Below are positions 1-7,619 of a stretch of DNA of 31,922 nucleotides, piece by piece (position 1 is the stretch's first letter; the number at the start of each line of letters is the position of its first letter). The stretch lies in contig QMWE01000002.1 in NCBI GenBank assembly GCA_003661465.1, positions 1-31,922 of the forward strand, read 5' to 3'. The stretch comes from Hadesarchaea archaeon (GTDB lineage: Archaea; Hadarchaeota; Hadarchaeia; Hadarchaeales; Hadarchaeaceae). The position numbers and the translations under genes are program-made. Below the pieces are notes generated by a model. That model saw only the letters and a list, made by a program, of their open reading frames with translations, was not told where the DNA came from and made no database searches.

Positions 1-1614
1 AGAGTCAAATCCCTCCCGTACGTTGAAGAGTCTCTCCACCGTATATATCCTCGATCCAACCTCACGCAAGTGTTGGTTGGTCCATTCCAGTCCAGTTACC
101 GCGGTCAGGATCCTCGCGATGTCATCAAGCTCATATTCTAGGGTTGTGAAGAGAGCAAGTCCGTGATACTTACATCCGATCATCGAATCGTAAATGGCGA
201 AAGCATCCTGCATTTTTCGGACCAGCGAAGCCTTTCTGGTTTCGGCGCTTGGATCGACGAACTCGGGATTGCTCAGGATCTCAGGACCGATGGTATACGC
301 CCGTAGGTGACATCCGCCACGGTTTGAGGTCGCATATGCCAATGCTATTCCTTTCGCCCCTCGCGGATCATAAGCCGGAAGCTCCAGCCCTTTTACATGG
401 GGAGCGAGAACTTTCAAGTTGAGTTCACGGGCGGCAGCTGCCAGCCCTTTTGAGAATTTAGACCTTCCGCTGGCTATCTCCCGAACTAGCTTTTCTGCAT
501 CGGTGAGATTTCTGATCTCACCCGCTGCCCTAGCAAAACCCAATATGGCACCAATAGAGATCGCGTCAAGTCCCAGCTCGTCACATAACCGATTTAGGGG
601 GACTATTTCCCGTTCGTAACTATAAAATCCAGAGTTCGGGCCCAACATGACCAAATTTTCGTATTCCGGACCCTTCCCTTCCCATCCATTGACCCTGACC
701 CAGCGGCCACACGCGGTAGGACATGCAAAACATGCTGTACGTTTGACAAGATATCGCTCCCGTATGGTCTCTCCAGAGAATTGATCTACATCCTCAAATG
801 TCAGGCGACGCCCAGAAAAATTCTCTGTCGGCAACATACCGGCTGCTGTGATCCGGTGGACGAGCACAGCAGTGCCAAATCTGGCCAAGCTACCATCGAC
901 ACCAGTGGCTGGATGTGTTTCTACTGTTCGTCTTATCTTTTCCAAAATTTTTTTGTATGCGTGTTCGTGCACGATGTTTATTTTTCCCTCGGCCCGCACG
1001 ACTACCGCCTTTAAGCGTTTAGACCCCATCACGGCCCCCATTCCACATCTTCCAGCCACACTTTCTCTGCCAGTACGGGCTCCCGCGCAGATACATGCCA
1101 TGCGCGCCAAGTTTTCCCCAGCGGGTCCTATCGCAGCCACCCATGCGCCATCGTATCTGTCCACCAGTTCTCGTCTCGTCTCCGATGTGGTCCTACCCCA
1201 CAGGAAACTCGCGTTCTTGAGCGAGACATTATCGCCATCGATGATCAAGTAAACTGGATCAGACGACCGGCCCTCGAATACGATGCCATCAAATCCAGCT
1301 CGTTTTAGATAAGCCCCAAACGAACCACCCATGAGGGAATCCGCGATCGTGCCGGTAAGTGGTGACTTTGAACATACAGCTGTCCTACCTGCTCCGGGAA
1401 ACATGGTCCCGGTAAGGGGACCCGTCATAAAGATAAGCTTGTTTTTTGGACCCAACGGATCTATACCAGGCCGAAGCTCGTCATAGAGAATTTTGGCGGC
1501 GTAACCTCTTCCACCTAAAAAATTGTAGGCCGTTGTAATATCCGTTTTCTTAGTGGCGATGGAACCATTCGAGAGATTTATCCGCAGTATCCTGCCTGTA
1601 TACCCACCGATCAT
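1..1614 (-). CDS. aor: Aldehyde:ferredoxin oxidoreductase (AOR family), C-terminus cut off by the window edge
   Basis: Tungsten- or molybdenum-bispterin enzymes of this family oxidise aldehydes to carboxylic acids and reduce ferredoxin in the cytoplasm. I read 538 codons from ATG 1614 to the window edge; family members are about 600 residues, so roughly the last 60-70 are missing. The N-terminus (MIGGYTGRILRINLS) and the GGRGYAA and GPLTG stretches are typical of the pterin-binding first domain. The 4Fe-4S ligands are visible as C295, C298 and C302 (CFACPTAC) with the distant fourth ligand C481 (MIGCKYHG). The family motif around the cofactor reads DELGLDAISIGA. Which aldehyde is used (AOR, FOR, GAPOR or WOR subtype) cannot be told from this. 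It is divergent from panB, and a TATA-like GATAAATAA between them could serve both genes, leaving a very short leader here. Confidence 0.93.
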   Translation of the reverse strand, partial: MIGGYTGRILRINLSNGSIATKKTDITTAYNFLGGRGYAAKILYDELRPGIDPLGPKNKLIFMTGPLTGTMFPGAGRTAVCSKSPLTGTIADSLMGGSFGAYLKRAGFDGIVFEGRSSDPVYLIIDGDNVSLKNASFLWGRTTSETRRELVDRYDGAWVAAIGPAGENLARMACICAGARTGRESVAGRCGMGAVMGSKRLKAVVVRAEGKINIVHEHAYKKILEKIRRTVETHPATGVDGSLARFGTAVLVHRITAAGMLPTENFSGRRLTFEDVDQFSGETIRERYLVKRTACFACPTACGRWVRVNGWEGKGPEYENLVMLGPNSGFYSYEREIVPLNRLCDELGLDAISIGAILGFARAAGEIRNLTDAEKLVREIASGRSKFSKGLAAAARELNLKVLAPHVKGLELPAYDPRGAKGIALAYATSNRGGCHLRAYTIGPEILSNPEFVDPSAETRKASLVRKMQDAFAIYDSMIGCKYHGLALFTTLEYELDDIARILTAVTGLEWTNQHLREVGSRIYTVERLFNVREGFDS

Positions 1615-1641
1615 GAAATCCACAACCTAATTAGCTCGACT

Positions 1642-1650
1642 GATAAATAA
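1642..1650. promoter_or_regulatory. TATA-like element between divergent aor and panB
   Basis: GATAAATAA lies about 28 bases from the aor ATG (1614) and about 25 bases from the panB start (1670). It reads as an acceptable archaeal box A in both directions (TTATTTATC on the minus strand). Inferred from spacing only; no BRE is obvious. Confidence 0.35.
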
Positions 1651-1669
1651 CCTACACGGGTGAGTTGAT

Positions 1670-2527
1670 TTGACCAAAATGGAAAAAATAACGGTAGCCA
1701 CAATTCGTGAAATGAAGGATCTGGGCGAACGTGCGACGATGGTAGCCGCATATGATTACCTCATGGGGCGGATGGCGGATGAATCTGGCATAGACATCAT
1801 CTTGGTCGGAGACTCGCTTGCTAATGTGGTACTGGGATACGACGATACGCTTTCTGTCACCATGGATGAAATGATCCATCACACCAAGGCTGTATCTCGG
1901 GGGGTAAAACGTGCCTTGGTGGTCGGGGATCTCCCATTCATGTCTTATCAAGCGAGCGTTGAGGATGCAATCAAAAACGCGGGGCGCTTTTTAAAAGAAG
2001 GTCACGCCGAGGCTGTGAAGGTAGAAGGTGGCTGTAGCATGATCGAAAAGATTGAGGCTATAATCCAGTCAGGGATACCCGTGATGGGGCATCTAGGTCT
2101 AACCCCACAATGGTACCATCAATTTGGAGGTTTTAAGGTCCGCGGAAAAACTGAATCTACTGCACGGATGATCCTCAAAGACGCACAGAGGCTGGAACGA
2201 GTTGGAGTCTTCAGCATAGTGCTCGAATGTATTCCTTGGCAGCTGGCAAAACTTATCACGGAAAAGGTCTCCGTGCCAACGATCGGGATAGGAGCCGGTC
2301 CGTACTGTGATGGTCAGGTGTTGGTCCTTCATGATCTCCTAGGTATGACTCCCAAAACACCAAAATTTGTCAAACGTTACGCCAAACTTGACGAGACGAT
2401 TGTGCGAGCACTCTCGGAATTCAGACGGGACGTAAAATCAAATAGATTCCCAGCCCTCGAACACAGTTACGACATGCCACGTGAGGAAATGAGGAAGTTA
2501 CTCAAGGAATTCAGAAGAAGACGGTAA
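1670..2527 (+). CDS. panB: 3-methyl-2-oxobutanoate hydroxymethyltransferase (ketopantoate hydroxymethyltransferase)
   Basis: PanB transfers a hydroxymethyl group from methylene-tetrahydrofolate or an archaeal pterin to 2-oxoisovalerate, giving ketopantoate for coenzyme A synthesis. The 285-residue product is close to family length. Visible motifs are AYDYLMGRMADESGID, the metal-site segment VGDSLANVVLGYDDTLSVT, DLPFMSY, KVEGG, GHLGLTPQ and GIGAGPYCDGQVLVLHDLLG. It begins with TTG at 1670, six bases after GGGTGA (1658-1663). An in-frame ATG at 1679 (MEKITVATIREMK) is the alternative, and would fit if transcription begins near 1670. The C-terminal tail is basic. The gene stands alone, followed by the small histone-fold gene with its own promoter. 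Confidence 0.96.
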   Translation: MTKMEKITVATIREMKDLGERATMVAAYDYLMGRMADESGIDIILVGDSLANVVLGYDDTLSVTMDEMIHHTKAVSRGVKRALVVGDLPFMSYQASVEDAIKNAGRFLKEGHAEAVKVEGGCSMIEKIEAIIQSGIPVMGHLGLTPQWYHQFGGFKVRGKTESTARMILKDAQRLERVGVFSIVLECIPWQLAKLITEKVSVPTIGIGAGPYCDGQVLVLHDLLGMTPKTPKFVKRYAKLDETIVRALSEFRRDVKSNRFPALEHSYDMPREEMRKLLKEFRRRR

Positions 2528-2539
2528 ACCACAACACGC

Positions 2540-2549
2540 TTAAATATCC
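2540..2549 (+). promoter_or_regulatory. Box A promoter of the histone-fold gene
   Basis: TTAAATATCC lies about 46 bases before ATG 2591. This predicts a start of transcription near 2570 and a leader of about 20 bases that carries GGAGGTG (2579-2585). Confidence 0.5.
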
Positions 2550-2590
2550 TGAAAAACAGGATAAAACGTCGGGAAAACGGAGGTGTAAAA

Positions 2591-2755
2591 ATGGCATATG
2601 TTGTGAAGTCTGCCGTGAGAGGGTTGATAAAAGGCATGAGGGCTAGCGAGGATTTCTTCAAGGAGCTCGACACGTTGATAGCGAAAACATGCAAACGAGC
2701 GATGGAACGAGCAAAGGGCAACGGAAGAAAGACCCTGCGTGGAATCGACATTTAA
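2591..2755 (+). CDS. Minimal 54-residue histone-fold protein
   Basis: The product is 54 residues, begins MAYVVKSAVRGLIKGMRASE and ends NGRKTLRGIDI. It aligns by eye with the histone fold: helix 1 (VKSAVRGLIK), loop 1, a long helix 2 (about 18-43) rich in charged residues, and loop 2 with the hallmark GRKT followed by a DI pair, as in HMfB-type archaeal histones (AGRKTIKAEDI). It stops where helix 3 would begin, so helix 3 is essentially absent. As I recall, short single histone folds of this kind exist in some bacteria (Bdellovibrio Bd0055) and archaea and can bind DNA in ways other than wrapping. The start is decided by a strong GGAGGTG five bases before ATG, and a box A and a downstream hairpin frame it as its own transcription unit. 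Expected role: an abundant nucleoid protein. Confidence 0.8.
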   Translation: MAYVVKSAVRGLIKGMRASEDFFKELDTLIAKTCKRAMERAKGNGRKTLRGIDI

Positions 2756-2766
2756 AAATTGAGTTT

Positions 2767-2812
2767 CAGTGGTGGCGTCGTGAAAGCTACCACTGGTTTT
2801 TATTTATTTGTT
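2767..2812 (+). terminator. Hairpin followed by a T-rich tract after the histone-fold gene
   Basis: Inverted repeat CAGTGGT (2767-2773) / ACCACTG (2789-2795) with a 15-base loop, followed by GTTTTTATTTATTTGTTCT. It sits 12 bases after the histone-fold stop and just before the convergent debranching-enzyme stop. Confidence 0.55.
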
Positions 2813-2835
2813 CTACATCGTTTCTGGATATCCGG

Positions 2836-5016
2836 CTATTTCATGACCATTATATCGACGTTTCCCCTTTTCCTGATGACGTTGAGTTCAACATCCTTCT
2901 TCTGGCGGGTGAGAAGGACATCAACCGCACCGTTTCCAACCTTTAGGTTTTTGAGCCTGATTTTCTGGAGGAACTCTGGAAGGACGGGATGATCAAAAAT
3001 CACCTTGGCCTGTTCTCCGACCACAGAAAGTCCCATGCACGCCTGGAGCATGAGAAACGGGGCAGCTGCCGCCCAGGACTGGGGAACACATGCCCCTGGA
3101 TAAAGGGTTGGACCCTCTCCCCGACGACGCTCGAATCCGCAAAATAGCTCCGGTAGACGGTGATTTTCCAAAAATAAACTAGCATCGAAAAATGAGGTGA
3201 GGATCTTCAGAGCTAGATCCTTGTATCCATATCTCCCAAGCCCAAACGCCACCAAAGCATTGTCGTGGGGCCAAATCGAACCGTTGTGATAGGAGGTTGG
3301 ATTATATCTAACCTCCGAAGTTGCTACAGTTCTCACGCCCCAACCTGAAAAAAAGATATCATCCATTAAAAGAGACGAGATGCGGCGCGCATGTTTGGAG
3401 CTTGCTATTCCAGAGAATAACGAATGTGCGGCGTTTGATGTTCGAACTTTACACGGACGTTTTTTTCCGTCAAGTGCCAACACGTATGTGGAGATATCAT
3501 CACTCCAAAACTTTTTCTGAAACTTCTCCTTCAATCCAGCGGCCTGACGAGCGAGAGATCTCGCTTTTCCAACGTCGCCGAGCATACGAGTCAATTCGGA
3601 CGCTCTAGATTTGGCAGCGTAAACATATCCTTGTACCTCACATAGCGCGATCGGTCCCTCAGCGGTGGCCCCATCTTCATAAAAAATTGAATCTGAGGAG
3701 TCCTTCCAGCCTTGATGTAAAAGACCTTTCGGGGAACGTCTGATATACTCCACGAACCCATCACCGTCATGATCCCCATATTCATCCATCCATCTCAGGG
3801 CCATCTCGATGTTCGGCCAAATTTTTTTGATGAGGTTTTTATCTCCGGTATGCCTGTAGTATTCACCGGCAAGAAAAACGAAGAGTGGAGTAGAATCCAC
3901 GCTCCCGTAATAACGTCTGAATGGAACCTCTCCAATCCTAGCCATCTCTCCCTTGCGGATCTCATGCAGGATTTTTCCAGGTTCGGCGTCTTCATTTGGA
4001 ATGTCGTGGCTTGCCTGATTCGCGGCTAGGTAAAGCAATACGCCCTTAGCGATGTAAGGATCAACCCAGAGAAGCTCCAAGGATGTTATTATACCATCTC
4101 TCCCAAATGCAGTGTTAAACCACGGGATCCCGCCGTATGGGTAAAATCCATAAGATGTTTTTGTGAGCATTATGTGAATATCTGCCAAAGAACGGTTCAG
4201 CCAGTCGTTGAATTGTTCATTGGAAGTGTAAATCTCACACCCGCGGGCCTTCATCGATCTCAAGGTGCTCCTCACTTTTCGTGCAGCGTTTTCGTATGGT
4301 ATCACTGGCAGGGTTTTGTCCAACTCACATGCCACAGTCATTAAAAGTGACGTTTCTTCTTTTGGTTGTAGCCTCACGTGAAAATCTGCCTTAGAATTGG
4401 ATATCCTATTCGGTTCCCGGGAGAACCTGATAATGGTTTTTCTGAGTCTTCCGTCCGCTCCCCTATAGGGAAACACGATCTTTCTTTTTTGTATAAGTGG
4501 GTTCAGCTGCTTCCCCCTCTTTCTTCGCTTCACTCCCCTGACCTCAAACACATCAGCAAAATCGCTGCCGAAATGCACGGAGAACGGAACATCGACCGAG
4601 TAGAGCCCATAGTTTCGAATCCTGAGGTGCTCATAACAAACACCGTTATAGAGAAATTTGGAACGAAACACATGCAGGCTTCCTTTAGGCACGACGACCA
4701 CGTCTTTGGCGGTTATGTCTGGGTTCGTGAGATCTACCGTAAGAAAAGCGTTGTCCTCCTTTATCCCAGAACTCAAAAACAAGGGCTGGAAACTTCCAAA
4801 TGTGAAATTTAATCGTGATAAAAATCTAGTCCCCTCGTGGTAGACCCCACCATCACCTCCCGGTTGAATGTCACCAAACCGATCAAATATTGCAAAAGTC
4901 TCACCGTGTTTAAGAACATGTTTGACCATGCCCAGCTGCGGTGATGTGATCTTGATATAATATTGATTTTTAAAGCTGATGATGTCCTTCAAGAGACCAA
5001 GATCCTCCCGGATCAC
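2836..5016 (-). CDS. Glycogen-debranching-type enzyme (amylo-alpha-1,6-glucosidase family)
   Basis: The 726-residue product has the two-part build of bacterial and archaeal debranching-type proteins: an N-terminal beta-rich domain (about 35-240; GETFAIFDRFGDIQPGG, VYHEGTRFLSRL) and a C-terminal (alpha/alpha)6 barrel (about 270-700). Barrel motifs are IPWFNTAFGRDGIITSLELL (acidic residue D307), HQGWKDSSDS (about 435), YHNGSIWPHDNALVAFGLGRYG and RLPELFCGF. The role would be trimming alpha-1,6 branches of glycogen or a related glucan; the true substrate is unproven. The start is GTG 5016, which overlaps the TGA of the upstream glycosyltransferase (GTGA), so translation is probably coupled; ATG 4929 is an alternative. 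No signal peptide is seen, so it is probably cytoplasmic. It closes the aIF5A-GT4 gene run. Confidence 0.88.
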   Translation of the reverse strand: MIREDLGLLKDIISFKNQYYIKITSPQLGMVKHVLKHGETFAIFDRFGDIQPGGDGGVYHEGTRFLSRLNFTFGSFQPLFLSSGIKEDNAFLTVDLTNPDITAKDVVVVPKGSLHVFRSKFLYNGVCYEHLRIRNYGLYSVDVPFSVHFGSDFADVFEVRGVKRRKRGKQLNPLIQKRKIVFPYRGADGRLRKTIIRFSREPNRISNSKADFHVRLQPKEETSLLMTVACELDKTLPVIPYENAARKVRSTLRSMKARGCEIYTSNEQFNDWLNRSLADIHIMLTKTSYGFYPYGGIPWFNTAFGRDGIITSLELLWVDPYIAKGVLLYLAANQASHDIPNEDAEPGKILHEIRKGEMARIGEVPFRRYYGSVDSTPLFVFLAGEYYRHTGDKNLIKKIWPNIEMALRWMDEYGDHDGDGFVEYIRRSPKGLLHQGWKDSSDSIFYEDGATAEGPIALCEVQGYVYAAKSRASELTRMLGDVGKARSLARQAAGLKEKFQKKFWSDDISTYVLALDGKKRPCKVRTSNAAHSLFSGIASSKHARRISSLLMDDIFFSGWGVRTVATSEVRYNPTSYHNGSIWPHDNALVAFGLGRYGYKDLALKILTSFFDASLFLENHRLPELFCGFERRRGEGPTLYPGACVPQSWAAAAPFLMLQACMGLSVVGEQAKVIFDHPVLPEFLQKIRLKNLKVGNGAVDVLLTRQKKDVELNVIRKRGNVDIMVMK

Positions 5017-6047
5017 CCTTCTCTGTGTTTCAGAAGTCTGTCGTAAATCTTCAAATAATCTTTTGCCATCCTAGATGCTGTAAATCTCTCCTCAAAGACT
5101 TCTCTACACCTCTTTCGACTCAGGGTATGAACACGCTTTACCGCATGAACAGCGTCTTCAAATCCCTCCACGATGAATCCAGTTCTACCTTCTTCCATCA
5201 CCTCCGATACCGACCCTTTTCTATATGCTATAATCGGGGTACCACATGCCATGGCCTCAATCATCACCAGTCCAAACGGCTCCGGCCAGTCTATAGGAAA
5301 AAGAAGGGCGTAAGCGTTTCTCAAGAACTCTTCTTTTTCTCCTTCTCCGATTTCCCCCAGGTATTCCACCAGGGGATCATCCAGCATGGGTTCTATGACA
5401 TCCTCAAAGTATCCTCGATCAACTGCATCTACTTTAGCCGCTATCTTGATTTTCATGTTAACCTCCTTGGCTATTCTTATTGCCCGATCGACCCGTTTTT
5501 CCGGGGAGATACGGCCTAAGAAAGCCAAATATTCTCCAGGGTTCTCTTGAAATGAATACAGATCCTCCGGAAGTCCGTGGTACACTGTTCCCTGCCAGTT
5601 CAACCACGGAAGAGGTTCACGCTGAGAATTTGAGATGGAGACCACTGGCATATCGGAGAATTCTTCGTAAAGGGGCACGAGATCTGGGATATCCAGTCTT
5701 CCGTGTAATGTGGTAACGACCGGGACTTTGTACCGTCTTGAGAGGGGAAAGTGAAGATAATCTATATGAAAATGTATGATATCAAACTCATCCGCACGCT
5801 GAAACACCTGTTCCAACATTAAAATGTGGTGGGCCAGCTGATCCGTACAGTGCTTGTCCAACCTCAAGGAACGGCGGCATGGAGCTATTAACCTGGCGTT
5901 GGTGATGGAATCCCCGCTGGCAAACAAGGTCACCTCATGACCCTGACGAACCAACTCCTCCGTAAGATAAGAGACCACGCGCTCCGTCCCGCCATAATAC
6001 TTTGGAGGAACGCTTTCGTACAACGGGGCGACCTGTGCAATCCTCAT
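5013..6047 (-). CDS. Family 4 (GT-B) glycosyltransferase
   Basis: A 344-residue GT-B enzyme. The N-terminus MRIAQVAPLYESVPPKYYGG followed by TERVVSYLTEELVRQGHEVTLFASGDS is the acceptor domain. The linker and donor domain carry SISNSQRE, YLAFLGRISPEKRVDRAI and the E-x7-E nucleotide-sugar motif in EPFGLVMIEAMACGTPIIA. Start ATG 6047 was chosen because the conserved GT4 N-terminus begins there and a G-rich site (GGGGGATAGG) precedes it; reading further upstream would overlap the aIF5A gene. The gap to the aIF5A stop is 43 bases and the end overlaps the debranching enzyme by 4 bases. With that enzyme it probably acts in glucan or trehalose-type carbohydrate metabolism. Donor and acceptor are unknown. 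Confidence 0.9.
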   Translation of the reverse strand: MRIAQVAPLYESVPPKYYGGTERVVSYLTEELVRQGHEVTLFASGDSITNARLIAPCRRSLRLDKHCTDQLAHHILMLEQVFQRADEFDIIHFHIDYLHFPLSRRYKVPVVTTLHGRLDIPDLVPLYEEFSDMPVVSISNSQREPLPWLNWQGTVYHGLPEDLYSFQENPGEYLAFLGRISPEKRVDRAIRIAKEVNMKIKIAAKVDAVDRGYFEDVIEPMLDDPLVEYLGEIGEGEKEEFLRNAYALLFPIDWPEPFGLVMIEAMACGTPIIAYRKGSVSEVMEEGRTGFIVEGFEDAVHAVKRVHTLSRKRCREVFEERFTASRMAKDYLKIYDRLLKHREG

Positions 6048-6090
6048 GGTCCTATCCCCCCCGTATAATCCCTCATCATCAACGGATATT

Positions 6091-6483
6091 TTACCCTTTA
6101 ACGCGCTCAATTTTCCTTCTTCCAAGAGCCTGGATGTATTCCACCTCGACTCCTTCGCGCACATCCCCTCTCAAGTTTATGGGGATGGGTAGTTCAAAGG
6201 TCTCATAGGTGGTGAGATCCATCAACTGCGCATTATTTGCCACGATCGCCAAGACCTGAGCGCTCCCACGCTCGATTATAGGTACTTCGATCTTTGCACT
6301 GGTCGGTCGCACTATGCTACGTTTTTGGGAATCAAACAACCCTATGGCGTCTATTTTTGCTTTTGCATGACCGTGCTTTCCAGGTGCGGAGGTAGAGAAC
6401 CCAACTATACGGCACGGTTCATCGTCTATTATGATAAAGCGGCCTTCTTTCAGTTTTCCGATCTCGGTCATCTCTTTGCTCAT
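6091..6483 (-). CDS. eif5A: Translation factor aIF5A, hypusine-containing
   Basis: aIF5A binds ribosomes stalled at difficult peptide bonds, such as polyproline, and promotes bond formation and termination. The 130-residue product has the N-terminal SH3-like barrel and C-terminal OB fold of the family. The modification loop reads STSAPGKHGHAKAK, which places the lysine for hypusine or deoxyhypusine at K36. Start ATG 6483 is preceded by GGGTG at a five-base spacing, with a TTTTTAAG box A further upstream. It heads a minus-strand run with the GT4 and debranching genes, but the 43-base gap leaves room for a separate promoter downstream. Confidence 0.97.
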   Translation of the reverse strand: MSKEMTEIGKLKEGRFIIIDDEPCRIVGFSTSAPGKHGHAKAKIDAIGLFDSQKRSIVRPTSAKIEVPIIERGSAQVLAIVANNAQLMDLTTYETFELPIPINLRGDVREGVEVEYIQALGRRKIERVKG

Positions 6484-6512
6484 TGAGACACCCTGTGATT
6501 TTTTTAGTTATC

Positions 6513-6526
6513 ACTTAAAAATTTTG
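6513..6526 (-). promoter_or_regulatory. Box A promoter of aIF5A
   Basis: On the minus strand the sequence reads AAAATTTTTAAG, about 30-40 bases before ATG 6483. This predicts a short leader containing GGGTG. Confidence 0.45.
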
Positions 6527-6623
6527 GTGTCTGGAGTACAAAATTGAGCCCTGTTCTTCTAAGATCGTGCCCTCAAAGAGATATCTATCTGAAATTAGCT
6601 TCTGAGACCATGTTTCCGGCGGT

Positions 6624-6637
6624 AAAGTTAAATAGTT
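6624..6637 (+). promoter_or_regulatory. Box A promoter of sepF-zpr1
   Basis: AAGTTAAATAGTTT lies about 38 bases before the sepF start at 6670. A start of transcription near 6655 would leave a leader of about 15 bases with GGGTGA. The rest of the 6484-6669 spacer shows nothing else I can name. Confidence 0.5.
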
Positions 6638-6669
6638 TTGGCACAAGCAATTATTAAAAGGGTGACCAT

Positions 6670-7038
6670 TTGAAGGCCTTAAAACGCGTGTTTGGGAGTT
6701 CGAAAGCTGGAGAGGATACTATAAGCGAGGTTCCTGTCATGGAGGTAGAAACTGCCAGCACGATAAGGGCTCCCAGCGAACCTGAGCCGATTTACGTGAA
6801 AAGTATGGAACTGAGGAGCCTAGTGGATGTCCAAGAAGTTGCAGATGAGCTCAGAAACGGCAATATCATGATACTCGACATCAGCACACTCATGAACCAA
6901 GACCAAGAAGAGCTAAAACGAGCGATAGATCAGATAAGGGGGATATCTCAGGCCATCGGCGGGAATATCGGTCGTCTCACAGAGTCGAAAGTTATCGCTA
7001 CTCCCAGATTCGTAAATATCCAGTTCAGAAAAGCCTGA
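6670..7038 (+). CDS. sepF: SepF, FtsZ membrane anchor for cell division
   Basis: Archaeal SepF tethers FtsZ to the membrane and is the division-ring anchor in FtsZ-containing archaea. The 122-residue product has a short basic amphipathic N-terminus (MKALKRVFG) that would insert in the membrane, a variable acidic linker (about 15-43), and the conserved SepF core (about 44-122) with YVKSMELRSLVDVQEVADEL, NIMILDISTL and a C-terminal FVNIQF strand. The start is TTG 6670, four bases after GGTGA. It is followed 17 bases later by zpr1, a pairing I recall as common in archaea, so the two are probably co-transcribed. Confidence 0.93.
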   Translation: MKALKRVFGSSKAGEDTISEVPVMEVETASTIRAPSEPEPIYVKSMELRSLVDVQEVADELRNGNIMILDISTLMNQDQEELKRAIDQIRGISQAIGGNIGRLTESKVIATPRFVNIQFRKA

Positions 7039-7055
7039 ATCATTTTGGTGAACCT

Positions 7056-7619
7056 ATGCTTGGAAGGGAGTTTGTGCTCCCTAGCGGTCGGTGCCCAATT
7101 TGTGGAGCTGAAAACACATTCACGATCAGAGGACGTATCAACGACATCCCACACTTTGGAGAAACCATGGAAACCCTTGTAAGTTGTAGCAACTGTAAAT
7201 TCAAGCATGCGGACGTTATGCATCTGGAAGAACATGAACCCATGCGCCATGAGTTCAAGATCTCATCGGAGAAGGACCTCATGGTACGTGTCGTTAAATC
7301 GAGCACTGGAACGATAAAGATGCCGGAACTGGGCATAACAGTGAAGCCAGGTTCCGGAAGCGAGGGATATATCTCCAACATCGAGGGAGTGATCAGTCGT
7401 ATTGAAAGGGCAATTGAGTTGGCAATTGAAAAGGCGGATCCCATCAAACGTCGTCGTGGGATGTCAAAACTGAATAAACTCAATGCCATTCGAAATGGAG
7501 AGAAGGAGGCCAAAATTATAGTGATGGATCCATTCGGTCATAGTGCAATTATCGACAAACGTGCGAAAAAACGCAGGCTCAGCAAAAGAGAAGTGGATAA
7601 ACTAAAAGCAGAACTCTAA
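7056..7619 (+). CDS. zpr1: ZPR1-type zinc finger protein
   Basis: A 187-residue single-unit ZPR1 protein. A four-cysteine zinc site is formed by C13 and C16 (CPICG) and C44 and C47 (CSNCKFKHADV), followed by the beta-helical ZPR1 core (RVVKSSTGTIKMPELGITV, PGSGSEGYISNIEGVI). In eukaryotes ZPR1 binds the elongation factor eEF1A and helps it fold; a matching role with archaeal EF1A is inferred. The C-terminus is basic and probably helical (KRRRGMSKLNKL, RAKKRRLSKREVDKLK). Start ATG 7056 follows GGTGAA. The end overlaps the convergent fttA stop by 4 bases. Confidence 0.93.
   Translation: MLGREFVLPSGRCPICGAENTFTIRGRINDIPHFGETMETLVSCSNCKFKHADVMHLEEHEPMRHEFKISSEKDLMVRVVKSSTGTIKMPELGITVKPGSGSEGYISNIEGVISRIERAIELAIEKADPIKRRRGMSKLNKLNAIRNGEKEAKIIVMDPFGHSAIIDKRAKKRRLSKREVDKLKAEL

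Noticed and set aside
5025..5716. Plus-strand frames opposite the GT4 gene
   Set aside because: They are Ser/Phe/His-rich complement shadows of a clear glycosyltransferase.
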